Under the pieces are notes generated by a model. It was not told the DNA's origin and did not search any database. It saw nothing but the letters and a program-made list of their open reading frames with translations. Position numbers and translations under genes: made by a program. A DNA stretch of 64,000 nt from Candidatus Gastranaerophilales bacterium (GTDB lineage Bacteria; Cyanobacteriota; Vampirovibrionia; Gastranaerophilales; Gastranaerophilaceae). How positions within the stretch are numbered: position 1 is the first letter of the stretch; every line of letters starts with the position of its first letter. The stretch lies in contig CALURU010000008.1 of the NCBI GenBank assembly GCA_944323255.1, forward strand, positions 1-64,000. The letters run 5' to 3'. Shown here one piece after another: positions 44,039 to 52,928 of this stretch.

Positions 44039-45066
44039 TCTCTTTCACGTGCTTTCTTCAAGAGTGCATCGTCATTGGTTCGTTCGGCTAAAGGCATAGG
44101 TATAAATAAATCTTTATATCTTCTAATTGCATACTGATCGGTCATGCCGGAAATATAGTCTGTTACAATTTGCGGTATCTCTTCTTGCGGGTAATAAGAT
44201 TGAAGCATATTTGTGTAATACTCAAATAAGGCTTTTATGATATTTCTGGATTTTTTTTCTTCCGCTTTTGCAATAGGATCAAGATAAACATTATCAAACA
44301 TCCAGGTTCTTAATTTTGTAACATAAAACCAGCCCTCTTCTGACATTGTAACTTTGGGTTTGTCCATAGAGCTTGTAATAACATCTGTAATCATTTTACC
44401 GAGTCTTGCAGATTGGTTTGAAGTGTAATACTTTGTGCAATCTGCCGGCAAATCACTTTCAGAAATAATTCCGGCTCTTATCGAATCTTCTATATCGTGG
44501 TTTATGTATGCGATTTTATCAGCGTATTGTACAATTTGTGCTTCTGGGGTTTTGGGTTTGTACCCCCAAGTGTGGGTTAAAATTCCTTCAACTGTTTCCC
44601 TGCAAAGATTCATATCCTCAAGAACGTCTACTACTCTTACACTTTGAAGGTTATGGTGAAAACCTTCCGGCAGAAGTTCATCAAGTATTCCCTCTCCGCT
44701 ATGTCCGAATGCTGTATGTCCTAAATCATGTCCAAGTGCTATAGCTTCTACAAGATCTTCATTTAACCTCAATGCCCTCGCCATAGTTCTTCCTATTTGA
44801 GCAACTTCAAGTGTGTGTGTAAGTCTTGTTCTGAAATGGTCATTGTATGGTGATAAGAAAACCTGAGTTTTATGTTTTAATCTTCTGAAAGATTTAGAAT
44901 GGAGAATTTTATCCCTGTCTCTTTGAAATTCTGTTCTTATTGCAAATTGCTCTGTTCTCGGGCGCTTTCTGCCTTTTGATTCTTTGCATTTTGTAGCATA
45001 AGGACTAAGAATTTCAAATTCCCGTTCTTCAAGTTGTTCTTTTATTGTTTTGCATTCGGTTTCCAT
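44035..45066 (-). CDS. dgt: dGTP triphosphohydrolase-like HD protein
   Basis: 343 residues of the dGTPase family, which removes triphosphate from dNTPs. Motifs are HSKSFRRLKHKTQVF, FRTRLTHTLEVAQIGRTMAR (metal His), ALGHDLGHTAFGHSGE (the HD pair and following His) and YADKIAYINHDIEDS (second Asp). Length fits the short form common in non-proteobacteria. TATAAT ends seven bases before the ATG, so a nearly leaderless mRNA is expected. The lipoate ligase gene is in the same operon. Confidence 0.9.
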   Translation of the reverse strand: METECKTIKEQLEEREFEILSPYATKCKESKGRKRPRTEQFAIRTEFQRDRDKILHSKSFRRLKHKTQVFLSPYNDHFRTRLTHTLEVAQIGRTMARALRLNEDLVEAIALGHDLGHTAFGHSGEGILDELLPEGFHHNLQSVRVVDVLEDMNLCRETVEGILTHTWGYKPKTPEAQIVQYADKIAYINHDIEDSIRAGIISESDLPADCTKYYTSNQSARLGKMITDVITSSMDKPKVTMSEEGWFYVTKLRTWMFDNVYLDPIAKAEEKKSRNIIKALFEYYTNMLQSYYPQEEIPQIVTDYISGMTDQYAIRRYKDLFIPMPLAERTNDDALLKKARERE

Positions 45067-45162
45067 ACCTCATATTATACTCAAAAACAGTTAATTTGGC
45101 TATCTATGATTGATATTTTGGTCTAAATATTGTATTATTATTTTTATTAAGGGAGAGATTTA

Positions 45163-45882
45163 ATGGATACATTTTTTAATGCTGAGTATATAATACGCTT
45201 ATTTCTGGCTCTTGTTTTAGGTTTTGCATTAGGCTTGGAAAGAGAACTGACTAATAAATATGCTGGTTTAAGAACACATATTCTTGTCTGTCTTGGTGCT
45301 TGTATATTTACACTCCTTTCAATATATGCATTTCCGACCTTTGCATCTGGAGATAATGTAGTAATAACAAATGCAACAGGTATTCGTGATACTTCGAGGG
45401 TCGCTGCACAAATAGTTACAGGTATCGGTTTTATCGGTGCCGGAACTGTTTTAAGGAATGGTCCTATGGTTTTCGGGCTTACTACGGCTGCAACTTTGTG
45501 GATTGCTGCAAGTATAGGTATGGCTTGCGGTTCCGGAATGTTTGATGTTGCAATTTTTGCAACTGTATTAAGTGTTGCGGTTCTTACTCTAATCAGAATT
45601 TTTGAACGCCAGTTTCTGCCATCAAGTGTAAAACAGGTTAGAAGATGCAAGGTTACTATATATTTGAATGAATGCGATGTTAATTTAATTTATGACTTTC
45701 TTAGTAAAAATGTGGAAAATATGCAGGACTTTTCTTCTAAAAAACTACTGGAAAATCCGGAGAAAGCCAGAGTTACTTCAGTATTTGATTTGGGCAATAA
45801 AAGAATGATGAATAACTTTTACAAGAAGATTAGTTCTGTTGCACAGCTTGATTCCATTTCTTTGCAGGAAATAAATGACTAA
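45163..45882 (+). CDS. MgtC/SapB-family membrane protein
   Basis: 239 residues. The N-terminal half (about 5-140) has four or five membrane helices with the family signature LGFALGLERELTNKYAGLRTH, then IVTGIGFIGAGTVLRNG. The C-terminal cytoplasmic part (about 150-239) is ACT-like. MgtC relatives affect magnesium homeostasis and ATP synthase activity; a housekeeping role is likely here. AAGGGAGAG precedes the ATG. Its stop overlaps the next start by 8 bases. Confidence 0.87.
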   Translation: MDTFFNAEYIIRLFLALVLGFALGLERELTNKYAGLRTHILVCLGACIFTLLSIYAFPTFASGDNVVITNATGIRDTSRVAAQIVTGIGFIGAGTVLRNGPMVFGLTTAATLWIAASIGMACGSGMFDVAIFATVLSVAVLTLIRIFERQFLPSSVKQVRRCKVTIYLNECDVNLIYDFLSKNVENMQDFSSKKLLENPEKARVTSVFDLGNKRMMNNFYKKISSVAQLDSISLQEIND

Positions 45883-47212
45883 AGAAAAAATTAAAAAACC
45901 GAGATTTGAACAAAAAAAGTCTCTAATAAAAATAATTACAGAGTATGCCAGAACTGCTGGTATATCTTTTCTAGTTGCTTTAATATTTACTTTGCTTTTA
46001 TCGTTCCATGCAAGGAATGAGATGATAAGGAATTTGTACACAAATGTACACAAGCAGCAGGAAATAGATACGAAACTTGCAAAACAATTAGTTTCACAGT
46101 CAGATCTAACAAAAGATTTACGGAAGAAACGATATGCCGTGGTTATACAGGTTGGTATGCTATATGAAGCTGCCGGAGATTTACAGAAAGCACAATTTGC
46201 TTATGAAATTGCGAGGGATAAAGCAAGGCAGGGTATCTATACTCCGTATTACAGACTTGCAAGGGTTCTGATTGCACAGGAAAAATTTAATGAAGCGAGG
46301 GAAATTCTAAAATCTGTAAAAGATTTAAATAATAAGTCGCTTATAAAGTTTAAGACAAGGTCTTATATAGAAATGGGCGATAAGTATTATTCAATAGGTA
46401 AATTTTTAAGTGCAGCAAAAAGTTACGAAAAATCAAAATATTATTATGATAAGTTTGCAAAAAATGATAAAGTTGTCGCTGAGGCAATAATTGACAGAAT
46501 TGTAAAAGCTTATGTTGAAACTGCTGATGTGATGGTAAAGAGCGGGTTGAATTCTGATGGTGTAAGGTTCTTAAAAAAGGCTGAGCATTACAGACCTGAT
46601 AATTTTAATATAAGATATAAACTTGCAATAATTTATTCTGATCTTGATCCGGTAAAATCAGTAGAATACTTTGAGTCACTAATGAAGGAAAGACCGCAAG
46701 ATATTGATTACGGCGTCTATTCTAAAGCACTGATGAAATCTGCAAATATTGCTGATTGGGAAGGAAAACCTACGCAGGCAAAATTTTACAGGTATAAAAT
46801 TCATTCTCTTGATATTTATGTAAACAATAAAGTTGTTTATAAAAATGATGTTGAGATTTATTTAGATAGTTTTTCTGTTAGAAAAATTTGGCTGAAATAC
46901 CGTTTGAGAGGCAAGTATCGAATTAAAAATACTTCTCATACTGATATTGTAAATTTGAACGCTGATTTTGTATTAAGGCATAAAAAGAAAGAAAAGCCTA
47001 TAGAAACGGTGAGTGTAAAATGTGTAACAAAAAATACTCCATTGTTTTCAAATGGTGGGGTAACGGCAGAAATCCCTGTAGTGTTTGATAAAAATATATT
47101 CACAAAAAAGGAATTGGAGCAGTATGTTATTGATATATATTTGTACAAAGATGAAAAGTTTAAGACAATGATTAGTTCAATGCGTGTTCCATTGAAATCT
47201 GTAAATAACTAA
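45875..47212 (+). CDS. Membrane-anchored tetratricopeptide-repeat protein
   Basis: 445 residues. A basic cytoplasmic start, one membrane helix (about 30-50), then helical repeats of TPR type (GDLQKAQFAYEIARDKA, QEKFNEAREILKSV, GKFLSAAKSYEKSK and others) to about residue 310, and a beta-rich C-terminal domain. It probably faces the periplasm as a protein-interaction scaffold. No specific family. Coupled to the MgtC-like gene; it converges with the ABC gene (overlap 4 bases). Confidence 0.72.
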   Translation: MTKEKIKKPRFEQKKSLIKIITEYARTAGISFLVALIFTLLLSFHARNEMIRNLYTNVHKQQEIDTKLAKQLVSQSDLTKDLRKKRYAVVIQVGMLYEAAGDLQKAQFAYEIARDKARQGIYTPYYRLARVLIAQEKFNEAREILKSVKDLNNKSLIKFKTRSYIEMGDKYYSIGKFLSAAKSYEKSKYYYDKFAKNDKVVAEAIIDRIVKAYVETADVMVKSGLNSDGVRFLKKAEHYRPDNFNIRYKLAIIYSDLDPVKSVEYFESLMKERPQDIDYGVYSKALMKSANIADWEGKPTQAKFYRYKIHSLDIYVNNKVVYKNDVEIYLDSFSVRKIWLKYRLRGKYRIKNTSHTDIVNLNADFVLRHKKKEKPIETVSVKCVTKNTPLFSNGGVTAEIPVVFDKNIFTKKELEQYVIDIYLYKDEKFKTMISSMRVPLKSVNN

Positions 47213-47988
47213 TGTAGAATCGGGGCAGAATCTAGTAAGGTTTTGGTATACTCTTCTTTCGGGTACATAAAAATATTACCGGTGGTATTTTCTTCTATTA
47301 ATTTCCCAAAATACATAATCCCGACTCTGTCAGCAAGATATCGAATAACATTCAAGTCATGAGATATGAATAAAATTGTGAGTTTCTTCTGTCTTTTCAA
47401 ATCCTTTAGAAGATTAATGATTTGGGCTTGAATGCTGGCATCTAGTGCGCTTACAGGTTCATCTGCTATAATGAGTTTAGGCTTCAGAATCAGAGTTCTT
47501 GCAATTGCAATACGCTGCCTTTGTCCTCCTGAAAACTCGTGAGGGTATAAATCTATGCAATTTTCCTGCAAGCCAACTTCTTGAAGAATTTCGAAAATAG
47601 CATTCTTTTTTTTCTTAGCTGACAAATCCGTATTTATATCGAGCGGTTCTTTTAAAATATCACCTATTTTCATCTTAGGATTAAGGCTTGAGTATGGATT
47701 CTGGAAAACCATCTGTACTTCTTTAGGATAATTCTTCTTTTCCTGCTTTGTTTGTTTAAATATATCTTGACCGAGAAAAAGAATCTCTCCTGATTTCGGT
47801 GTGACTAATTTTGTAATCGCTTTAGCAAGTGTAGATTTTCCGCAGCCTGATTCTCCTGCTAAAGCATAAGTCTCGCCCTCTCTTATTTCCAGCGAAACAT
47901 TATTTACTGCAACAACTGCAGCTCCTTTTTCTTTATTTAAACTGTTATATTCTACAGTCAGATTTTTTATTTCTAATAAATTACCCAC
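47209..47988 (-). CDS. ABC transporter ATP-binding protein (OppF/DppF-like)
   Basis: 259 residues: Walker A GESGCGKST (about residue 43), Q-loop MVFQNPYSSLNP, signature FSGGQRQRIAIART, Walker B LIIADEPVSALD and the H-loop in LFISHDL. The NPYSSLNP stretch and the C-terminal HP(K)EEYTKTLL-like region are those of oligopeptide/dipeptide ATPases. No permease or binding protein is adjacent. The start is GTG at 47988, six bases after TAATAT and with no ribosome site, so leaderless. Confidence 0.87.
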   Translation of the reverse strand: MGNLLEIKNLTVEYNSLNKEKGAAVVAVNNVSLEIREGETYALAGESGCGKSTLAKAITKLVTPKSGEILFLGQDIFKQTKQEKKNYPKEVQMVFQNPYSSLNPKMKIGDILKEPLDINTDLSAKKKKNAIFEILQEVGLQENCIDLYPHEFSGGQRQRIAIARTLILKPKLIIADEPVSALDASIQAQIINLLKDLKRQKKLTILFISHDLNVIRYLADRVGIMYFGKLIEENTTGNIFMYPKEEYTKTLLDSAPILH

Positions 47989-48049
47989 GTATATATATTA
48001 TCATAATTTTGTTTATGATAGTATTGTCTGAGAGGATAAGGAGTTTTAA

Positions 48050-49075
48050 ATGTTTGATATTTTTGTAAAGAAATATATTACTGTAAAAAATATTATATTT
48101 TTCATAATTGCAATATTGTTTTTGATATTTATTACCAAGATTAAAGATACAGCAATATTATTTTTTGCTTCATACGTTATTGCATGCTCGCTTAATCCTA
48201 TAGTAGATAAAATGACAAAGAAAATGAGTCGTACCCTGGCTTCAACTCTTGTACTGTGCGGGGTGCTGCTGGCTTCAGTATTGTTTATTTTGCCTTTATT
48301 TATAGTTGCAGCTCAGCAAATAAAGTCGTTTTTAATGATGCTTCCTGAACATATTGTAACTGTTAAATCATTTCTTTTGCAGACACCTTTTCTTAGCAAG
48401 TCTACGATTGCCCAGTTAGATATTGGTGAACTTTTATCAACAGCATCAGGTTTTACGACAAAATTTGTAAATAATTCTATAAATTTTAGTATGAGTTTTG
48501 CTTCTGGAATTGTTTATTTTCTTGCGGCATGTATTATCGTTTATTACTTTTTGGTAGATAAAGAAACCGTAAAAAAGGCATATAGCAGTCTATTTCCCGG
48601 TCAGATGAAAGCAAAAGCGGAGGAAATCCTTGAAACAATATCACAAAAAATCGGTGGATATGTTCTGGCGCTTATTGTAACAATATTTTGTGTAGGCTTA
48701 ATTATGACGCTTGGTTTAATGATGCTTGGGGTGGATTATGCACTATTGCTAGGAGTCCTAAACGCTGTTTTAGATATCATTCCGGTAGTAGGACCGGGAA
48801 TTGCACTTGTAATAACACTCCTTGTTGCATATAAATTGGGACCTCTTACGCTTGTACTTATAATATTGTTGTTTATTTTTGCACAATGGGCTGAAAATAA
48901 TCTTGTTCGCCCGTATATTTTCGGAAAGTTTTTGGATCTTCATCCTTTAATAATATACTTTTTCCTATTTATAACTGCGCAATATCTTGGAGTTGTTGGG
49001 GTAATATTTGCTCCTGCAATTGCGGCTACTGTTTGTGTCCTGATTGACGAATTATACATAAAGAACGTAAATTAA
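48050..49075 (+). CDS. AI-2E family transporter
   Basis: 341 residues with about eight membrane segments and the family pattern: N-terminal pair of helices, VIACSLNPIVDKM, a long periplasmic-like helical section, then LGVLNAVLDIIPVVGPGIAL (about residue 240) and LHPLIIYF. Members export small molecules or ions (AI-2 in E. coli TqsA, sodium/proton in others); the substrate here is unknown. AAGGAG stands at ideal spacing. Its stop overlaps the next ATG by one base. Confidence 0.87.
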   Translation: MFDIFVKKYITVKNIIFFIIAILFLIFITKIKDTAILFFASYVIACSLNPIVDKMTKKMSRTLASTLVLCGVLLASVLFILPLFIVAAQQIKSFLMMLPEHIVTVKSFLLQTPFLSKSTIAQLDIGELLSTASGFTTKFVNNSINFSMSFASGIVYFLAACIIVYYFLVDKETVKKAYSSLFPGQMKAKAEEILETISQKIGGYVLALIVTIFCVGLIMTLGLMMLGVDYALLLGVLNAVLDIIPVVGPGIALVITLLVAYKLGPLTLVLIILLFIFAQWAENNLVRPYIFGKFLDLHPLIIYFFLFITAQYLGVVGVIFAPAIAATVCVLIDELYIKNVN

Positions 49076-50559
49076 TGGAAAAGTATTTGTACAAGAGAAA
49101 TTCGGGTGATTACACTATATTGATGGCGTATCCTGCCATTGAGGAATTTGCGCTGGCCTCTCTTGGGTATATGTGGCTTTATAAAATTGCTGATTCAATG
49201 TCAGGCATTAATGCATTAAGATGCTCAACCGATAATATTGTTTCTGCAAAAAATATTCAAAGTATTGCTTTTTCAATGTCGTTTGACTTTGATTTTATGG
49301 GGGTATTTGGGATTTTGGATAAACTCCATATCCCTTTTTATGCCAAAGACAGAGATGAATCATATCCTCTGATTTTTGCAGGCGGTCCTGTTATAACAAC
49401 TAATCCAAGACCATATGAGGCTTTTTTTGACTTTATGCTTATCGGTGATGGAGAAAATTTATTCCCTAAAATACTGGATATATTAAAAAGTAATTCAAAA
49501 TCGGAAGCTTTAGAGTTAATAGGAAAACTTGAAGGTGTTTATATACCGGATAAAACAGCTGTTAAGGCAACTGTACCTCTTGAAGATGTTATTTATACCC
49601 CGATTATAAGCGATAAAGGATATTTTAAGGATACTTTTGTAATAGAAATTGCCAGAGGGTGTATGAATAGGTGCGCTTTTTGTACTGCCTCTTATACAAA
49701 TTTGCCGTTTAGAAGTTATCAATATGAGCAAATTATAAAAGCGATAGATCTCGGACTTGAGTATACGAACAAAATTGCACTTTTGGGGGCACAAATAAGC
49801 GCTCATCCTAATTTTAATGAGATAATGCATTATTTGGAGGACAAAATTGATAGTGGTATAAAGCTGGAACTCGGAATTTCTTCTCTAAGAACAGATTCTG
49901 TTACTCCTAAAATGGTGCAAACTCTTGTAAAGGGTGGGCAAAAGCATTCTACAATTGCAATAGAAGCCGCAAGTGAAAGACTGCGACGTTTCATTAATAA
50001 AAATTTAAAAGAACAACAAATTATTGATGCCGTACGAATTTCAAGAGAGAACGGACTCAAAGGACTAAAAATATACTCAATGATAGGACTTCCGACAGAA
50101 AATCAGGATGATATTGATGAGTTTATTAGGCTTGGCAAAATTCTGAGAGCTGAGAATAAGGGCTTTGGTATTGAATTTTCATTCTCAACATTTGTTCCAA
50201 AACCACATACTCCATTTCAGTGGACGAAAAGAGAAGATACTAAATCACTGGAGAAAAAGCAAAAGTATTTGGAAAAACAATTAGCTAAAATTGGAATTTC
50301 CTCAAAATTTTCCAGCATAAAGTGGGATTACTGGCAGGCTGTATTGTCGAGAGGCGGAAGCGAGCTTGCTCCTTTTCTTGTAGAAGTTTATAATAATGGC
50401 GGGAAAATAGGTGCTTATAAATCAGCTCTAAAAACGCTAAAACCGGAAATTAAGCAAGAATTTGAGTTAGATGAGGTTTTACCCTGGGATGTTTTGGAGA
50501 TTTATCCCGGGAAAAAACTTTTGATCAATGAATACAACCGACTTTTCCGCAGATTATAA
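49075..50559 (+). CDS. Radical SAM protein with B12-binding-like N-terminal domain
   Basis: 494 residues. Residues about 10-170 form a cobalamin-binding-like Rossmann domain (FDFDFMGVFGILDKL, PLIFAGGPVITTNPRP, FMLIGDGENLFPKIL). Residues about 185-420 are the radical SAM barrel with RGCMNRCAFCTAS (the CxxxCxxC cluster). It belongs to the widespread group annotated TIGR03960-like, whose reaction is unknown. The partner DUF2344 protein often next to such genes is absent. It is co-transcribed with the AI-2E gene. Confidence 0.85.
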   Translation: MEKYLYKRNSGDYTILMAYPAIEEFALASLGYMWLYKIADSMSGINALRCSTDNIVSAKNIQSIAFSMSFDFDFMGVFGILDKLHIPFYAKDRDESYPLIFAGGPVITTNPRPYEAFFDFMLIGDGENLFPKILDILKSNSKSEALELIGKLEGVYIPDKTAVKATVPLEDVIYTPIISDKGYFKDTFVIEIARGCMNRCAFCTASYTNLPFRSYQYEQIIKAIDLGLEYTNKIALLGAQISAHPNFNEIMHYLEDKIDSGIKLELGISSLRTDSVTPKMVQTLVKGGQKHSTIAIEAASERLRRFINKNLKEQQIIDAVRISRENGLKGLKIYSMIGLPTENQDDIDEFIRLGKILRAENKGFGIEFSFSTFVPKPHTPFQWTKREDTKSLEKKQKYLEKQLAKIGISSKFSSIKWDYWQAVLSRGGSELAPFLVEVYNNGGKIGAYKSALKTLKPEIKQEFELDEVLPWDVLEIYPGKKLLINEYNRLFRRL

Positions 50560-50599
50560 TTTTTGTTTTGTAACAAAGTTTTTAATTTTATGATTTTTA

Positions 50600-50845
50600 T
50601 TATTTCAGTAATGTAGAGATAAATCTGATTGAGTCATCTTTTAATTCTCTAACAAAGTCTCTTGCAATTTTTGAAAGAGGTCTGCTGTCGATTTTATCAA
50701 ATACAGCGTAGATTGGATCGCCGCCGTTATTAAATCTCATTTGTCTGTCCTGTTTTTTGAGATAATAGAATTGAAAGTCAGAAGGGATTTCTAAAGCTCC
50801 TGCCGGTTTTTTATTTCTTTCGATTGCATCGTATGTTGCTGTCAT
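50600..50845 (-). CDS. Small hypothetical protein under a shared promoter element
   Basis: 81 residues from the ATG at 50845 (the open frame begins at TTG 50866). Soluble and basic, with an aromatic patch (DFQFYYLKKQDRQMRF) and a helical C-terminus. No family recognised. The ribosome site is weak (GAGAGAGTAAG). About 60 bases of its upstream region recur before the other 81-residue minus-strand gene at 56848, implying common control. Confidence 0.55.
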   Translation of the reverse strand: MTATYDAIERNKKPAGALEIPSDFQFYYLKKQDRQMRFNNGGDPIYAVFDKIDSRPLSKIARDFVRELKDDSIRFISTLLK

Positions 50846-50868
50846 AATTCTTACTCTCTCTTTCAATT

Positions 50869-50935
50869 ATCTCTTACATATATATAAAGTATATCTAGTC
50901 TAAAAAATTGCCTTTTTTGTTATAATTTGTTAAGA
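50869..50935. repeat. Conserved intergenic element, copy 1
   Basis: Shares TATATATAAAGTAT, a run of A followed by TTG(A/C)CTTTTTTGTTA, and TATCTCTTA with 57199-57262. Both copies lie upstream of an 81-residue minus-strand gene and face a plus-strand gene. Probably a shared promoter. Confidence 0.65.
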
Positions 50936-51012
50936 AATGTTAAAAAGGGTTTATAACATATTATACATGTGTTATAATGAATATATACAGGACGTTTATG
51001 CGAGGTTAATGT

Positions 51013-51507
51013 ATGGCAGAACAACAATACAGAATAGGAATAGGTTTTGATATACATAAGTTAATTGAGGGTCGTGATTTGATTATTGGCGGCGTGAAAA
51101 TTCCTTATGAAAAGGGGCTTGAAGGACATTCTGATGCGGATGTACTTGTACATGCTATTATGGATGCTTTGCTTGGGGCTTTGGCAATGGATGATATCGG
51201 AACGCTTTTCCCTGATACAGATGATAGGTTTAAGGGTGCTGACAGTTTAACTTTATTGAAAAAAGTTTGTGACAAAGTGCAGGCTCAAGGGTATTGGATT
51301 AGCAACATTGATACTAATATAATTGCACAAGAACCTAAATTAATGCCTTATATACCGCAGATGAAAGCAGTTTTGGCTCCATATCTCGGGTTGGACAAAA
51401 TGGATATTTCTATAAAGGCAAAAACAAAAGAACAATTGGATGCCGTTGGTTCAAAGCTGGCAATTGAGGCTCAGGCAATTGTAATGCTTGAAAGAATCGG
51501 GGCTTAA
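51013..51507 (+). CDS. ispF: 2-C-methyl-D-erythritol 2,4-cyclodiphosphate synthase
   Basis: 164 residues. IspF closes the cyclodiphosphate ring in the non-mevalonate isoprenoid pathway. Motifs are GIGFDIHKL (zinc Asp and His), LEGHSDADVLVHAIMDALLG (zinc His, substrate residues) and IGTLFPDTD. Normal length. Promoter TATAAT at about 50975 and ribosome site GAGG. Single gene with its own terminator. Confidence 0.95.
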   Translation: MAEQQYRIGIGFDIHKLIEGRDLIIGGVKIPYEKGLEGHSDADVLVHAIMDALLGALAMDDIGTLFPDTDDRFKGADSLTLLKKVCDKVQAQGYWISNIDTNIIAQEPKLMPYIPQMKAVLAPYLGLDKMDISIKAKTKEQLDAVGSKLAIEAQAIVMLERIGA

Positions 51508-51525
51508 TTAAAATAGTTGTATGAT

Positions 51526-51560
51526 AAAAAATGGAGCTTTGTAAAAAGCTCCATTTTTTA
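51526..51560. terminator. Terminator between ispF and fabZ
   Basis: AAAAAATGGAGCTTT / AAAGCTCCATTTTTT with a four-base loop; symmetric A and T runs allow termination in both directions. Confidence 0.92.
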
Positions 51561-51580
51561 TTGTTATAGTGATTAAATTC

Positions 51581-52060
51581 TTATTTTAAAGCAACTGTCA
51601 TATCAGCTTCTATGCAGACTTTACCATCTACATATCCAACACCGTGGCTTTTGCAGATAGGTCCTTTTGCTTTAATAAGTTCTATTACCATATCGAATCT
51701 GTCACCAGGTCTTACAATATTTTTAAATCTAACATTGTCTACTCCTGCGTATAATGTTAATTTACCCTTATATTGAGGAAGGCACATAAGAACCGGTGCT
51801 GAACATTGAGCAAGTGCTTCAAGTTGTAGTACACCAGGCATTACAGGATTTCCAGGAAAATGTCCCTGAAAAAATGCCTCATTCATTGTAAGATTTTTAT
51901 ATCCTTTTGCATATTTCCCCGGAACACATTCAGTAATTTTGTCAACAAGCAAAAACGGGTATCTGTGAGGAATCATTTCCATAATTTGCATTACGTCAAA
52001 TGATAAAATATCTTCACCTGCCTCAGTAGTACCTATTTTTACTCCTAATTCTTCTGTCAT
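51581..52060 (-). CDS. fabZ: (3R)-hydroxyacyl-ACP dehydratase
   Basis: 159 residues, hot-dog fold. MEMIPHRYPFLLVDKI holds the catalytic His and FFQGHFPGNPVMPGVLQLEA the catalytic Glu. It dehydrates hydroxyacyl-ACPs in fatty-acid synthesis and balances lipid A precursors. It is last in the order hldE-lpxD-lpxC-fabZ. lpxA, which often follows fabZ, is not here. Confidence 0.95.
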   Translation of the reverse strand: MTEELGVKIGTTEAGEDILSFDVMQIMEMIPHRYPFLLVDKITECVPGKYAKGYKNLTMNEAFFQGHFPGNPVMPGVLQLEALAQCSAPVLMCLPQYKGKLTLYAGVDNVRFKNIVRPGDRFDMVIELIKAKGPICKSHGVGYVDGKVCIEADMTVALK

Positions 52061-52076
52061 AAATCTCTCCTTTATA

Positions 52077-52913
52077 TTATATTTTTACCAATTTTGTTTT
52101 TAATATTTGTGCGACTTTTGTGTGAACGGCATGTCCGGCTTCTTTAACAAGAATTTGCACTCTCATATTTATAGGTGAAACTCCTGTTAAATAAAAATCA
52201 CCAAATAAATCCAGTATTTTATGCTTAATAGGCTCATCTTTAGAGCGAAGCTCTGTCGTATACCCTTCGTCTTTAAGTCCTACTGTATTGTCAATAGTTA
52301 CACCTTTTGCGAAACCAAGCATTTGGAACTTTTTCAGATCTTTATAAAATCCGAAGGTTCTAGCTTCAATAATCTCATCCAGATTATTGTTATCCATTGT
52401 TACCCATCTTTCTCTTAGATCCGGATGGTCATAATTTACAGCATATGTAATTCTGAGCTCTTTATCAGGTACAACTATAAGACTTGTCTTGCCGTTCAGG
52501 TAGTAAACAGGTTCGCTGACGGTGTATAAATCTTTACTCACGCCCTCAATACCGGCTTGTTTAAATAAATCAACCCAAACTTTTGAACTTCCGTCAAATA
52601 TAGGCATTTCTGTCTCTGAAAGATATACATCAATGGAGTCAATTCCGCAGATAGCACAAGCTGCAATAAAGTGTTCACAGAGCATAACTTTATGTTTGTA
52701 ATCGCCAAGAAGTGTTCTGTGTTCTTTGCTGCATAAAGTTACGCAATGATCTGTAGAATAAAGGTTTTCTATGCATACATTAAACGGAGTCTCTGAGCCT
52801 TTGGAAAAAATACGAATATGACCGCTATTCGATGGCTTAATTACCACCTCGCAGTTTTTATTCTTCATTAATCCTTTCCCTGAAGTCTTTATCTCTGTTT
52901 TTATAGTACCCAT
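52077..52913 (-). CDS. lpxC: UDP-3-O-acyl-N-acetylglucosamine deacetylase
   Basis: 278 residues. LpxC performs the committed step of lipid A synthesis. Zinc and catalytic motifs are HKVMLCEHFIAA (Glu-His), IKHKILDLFGDFYL (His and Asp ligands) and the C-terminal AGHAVH with the catalytic His. It is rather divergent in the N-terminal domain and slightly short (E. coli 305). It lies between lpxD and fabZ with gaps of about 15 bases; one operon. Confidence 0.9.
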   Translation of the reverse strand: MGTIKTEIKTSGKGLMKNKNCEVVIKPSNSGHIRIFSKGSETPFNVCIENLYSTDHCVTLCSKEHRTLLGDYKHKVMLCEHFIAACAICGIDSIDVYLSETEMPIFDGSSKVWVDLFKQAGIEGVSKDLYTVSEPVYYLNGKTSLIVVPDKELRITYAVNYDHPDLRERWVTMDNNNLDEIIEARTFGFYKDLKKFQMLGFAKGVTIDNTVGLKDEGYTTELRSKDEPIKHKILDLFGDFYLTGVSPINMRVQILVKEAGHAVHTKVAQILKTKLVKI

Positions 52914-52928
52914 ATTACCCGTTCACCC

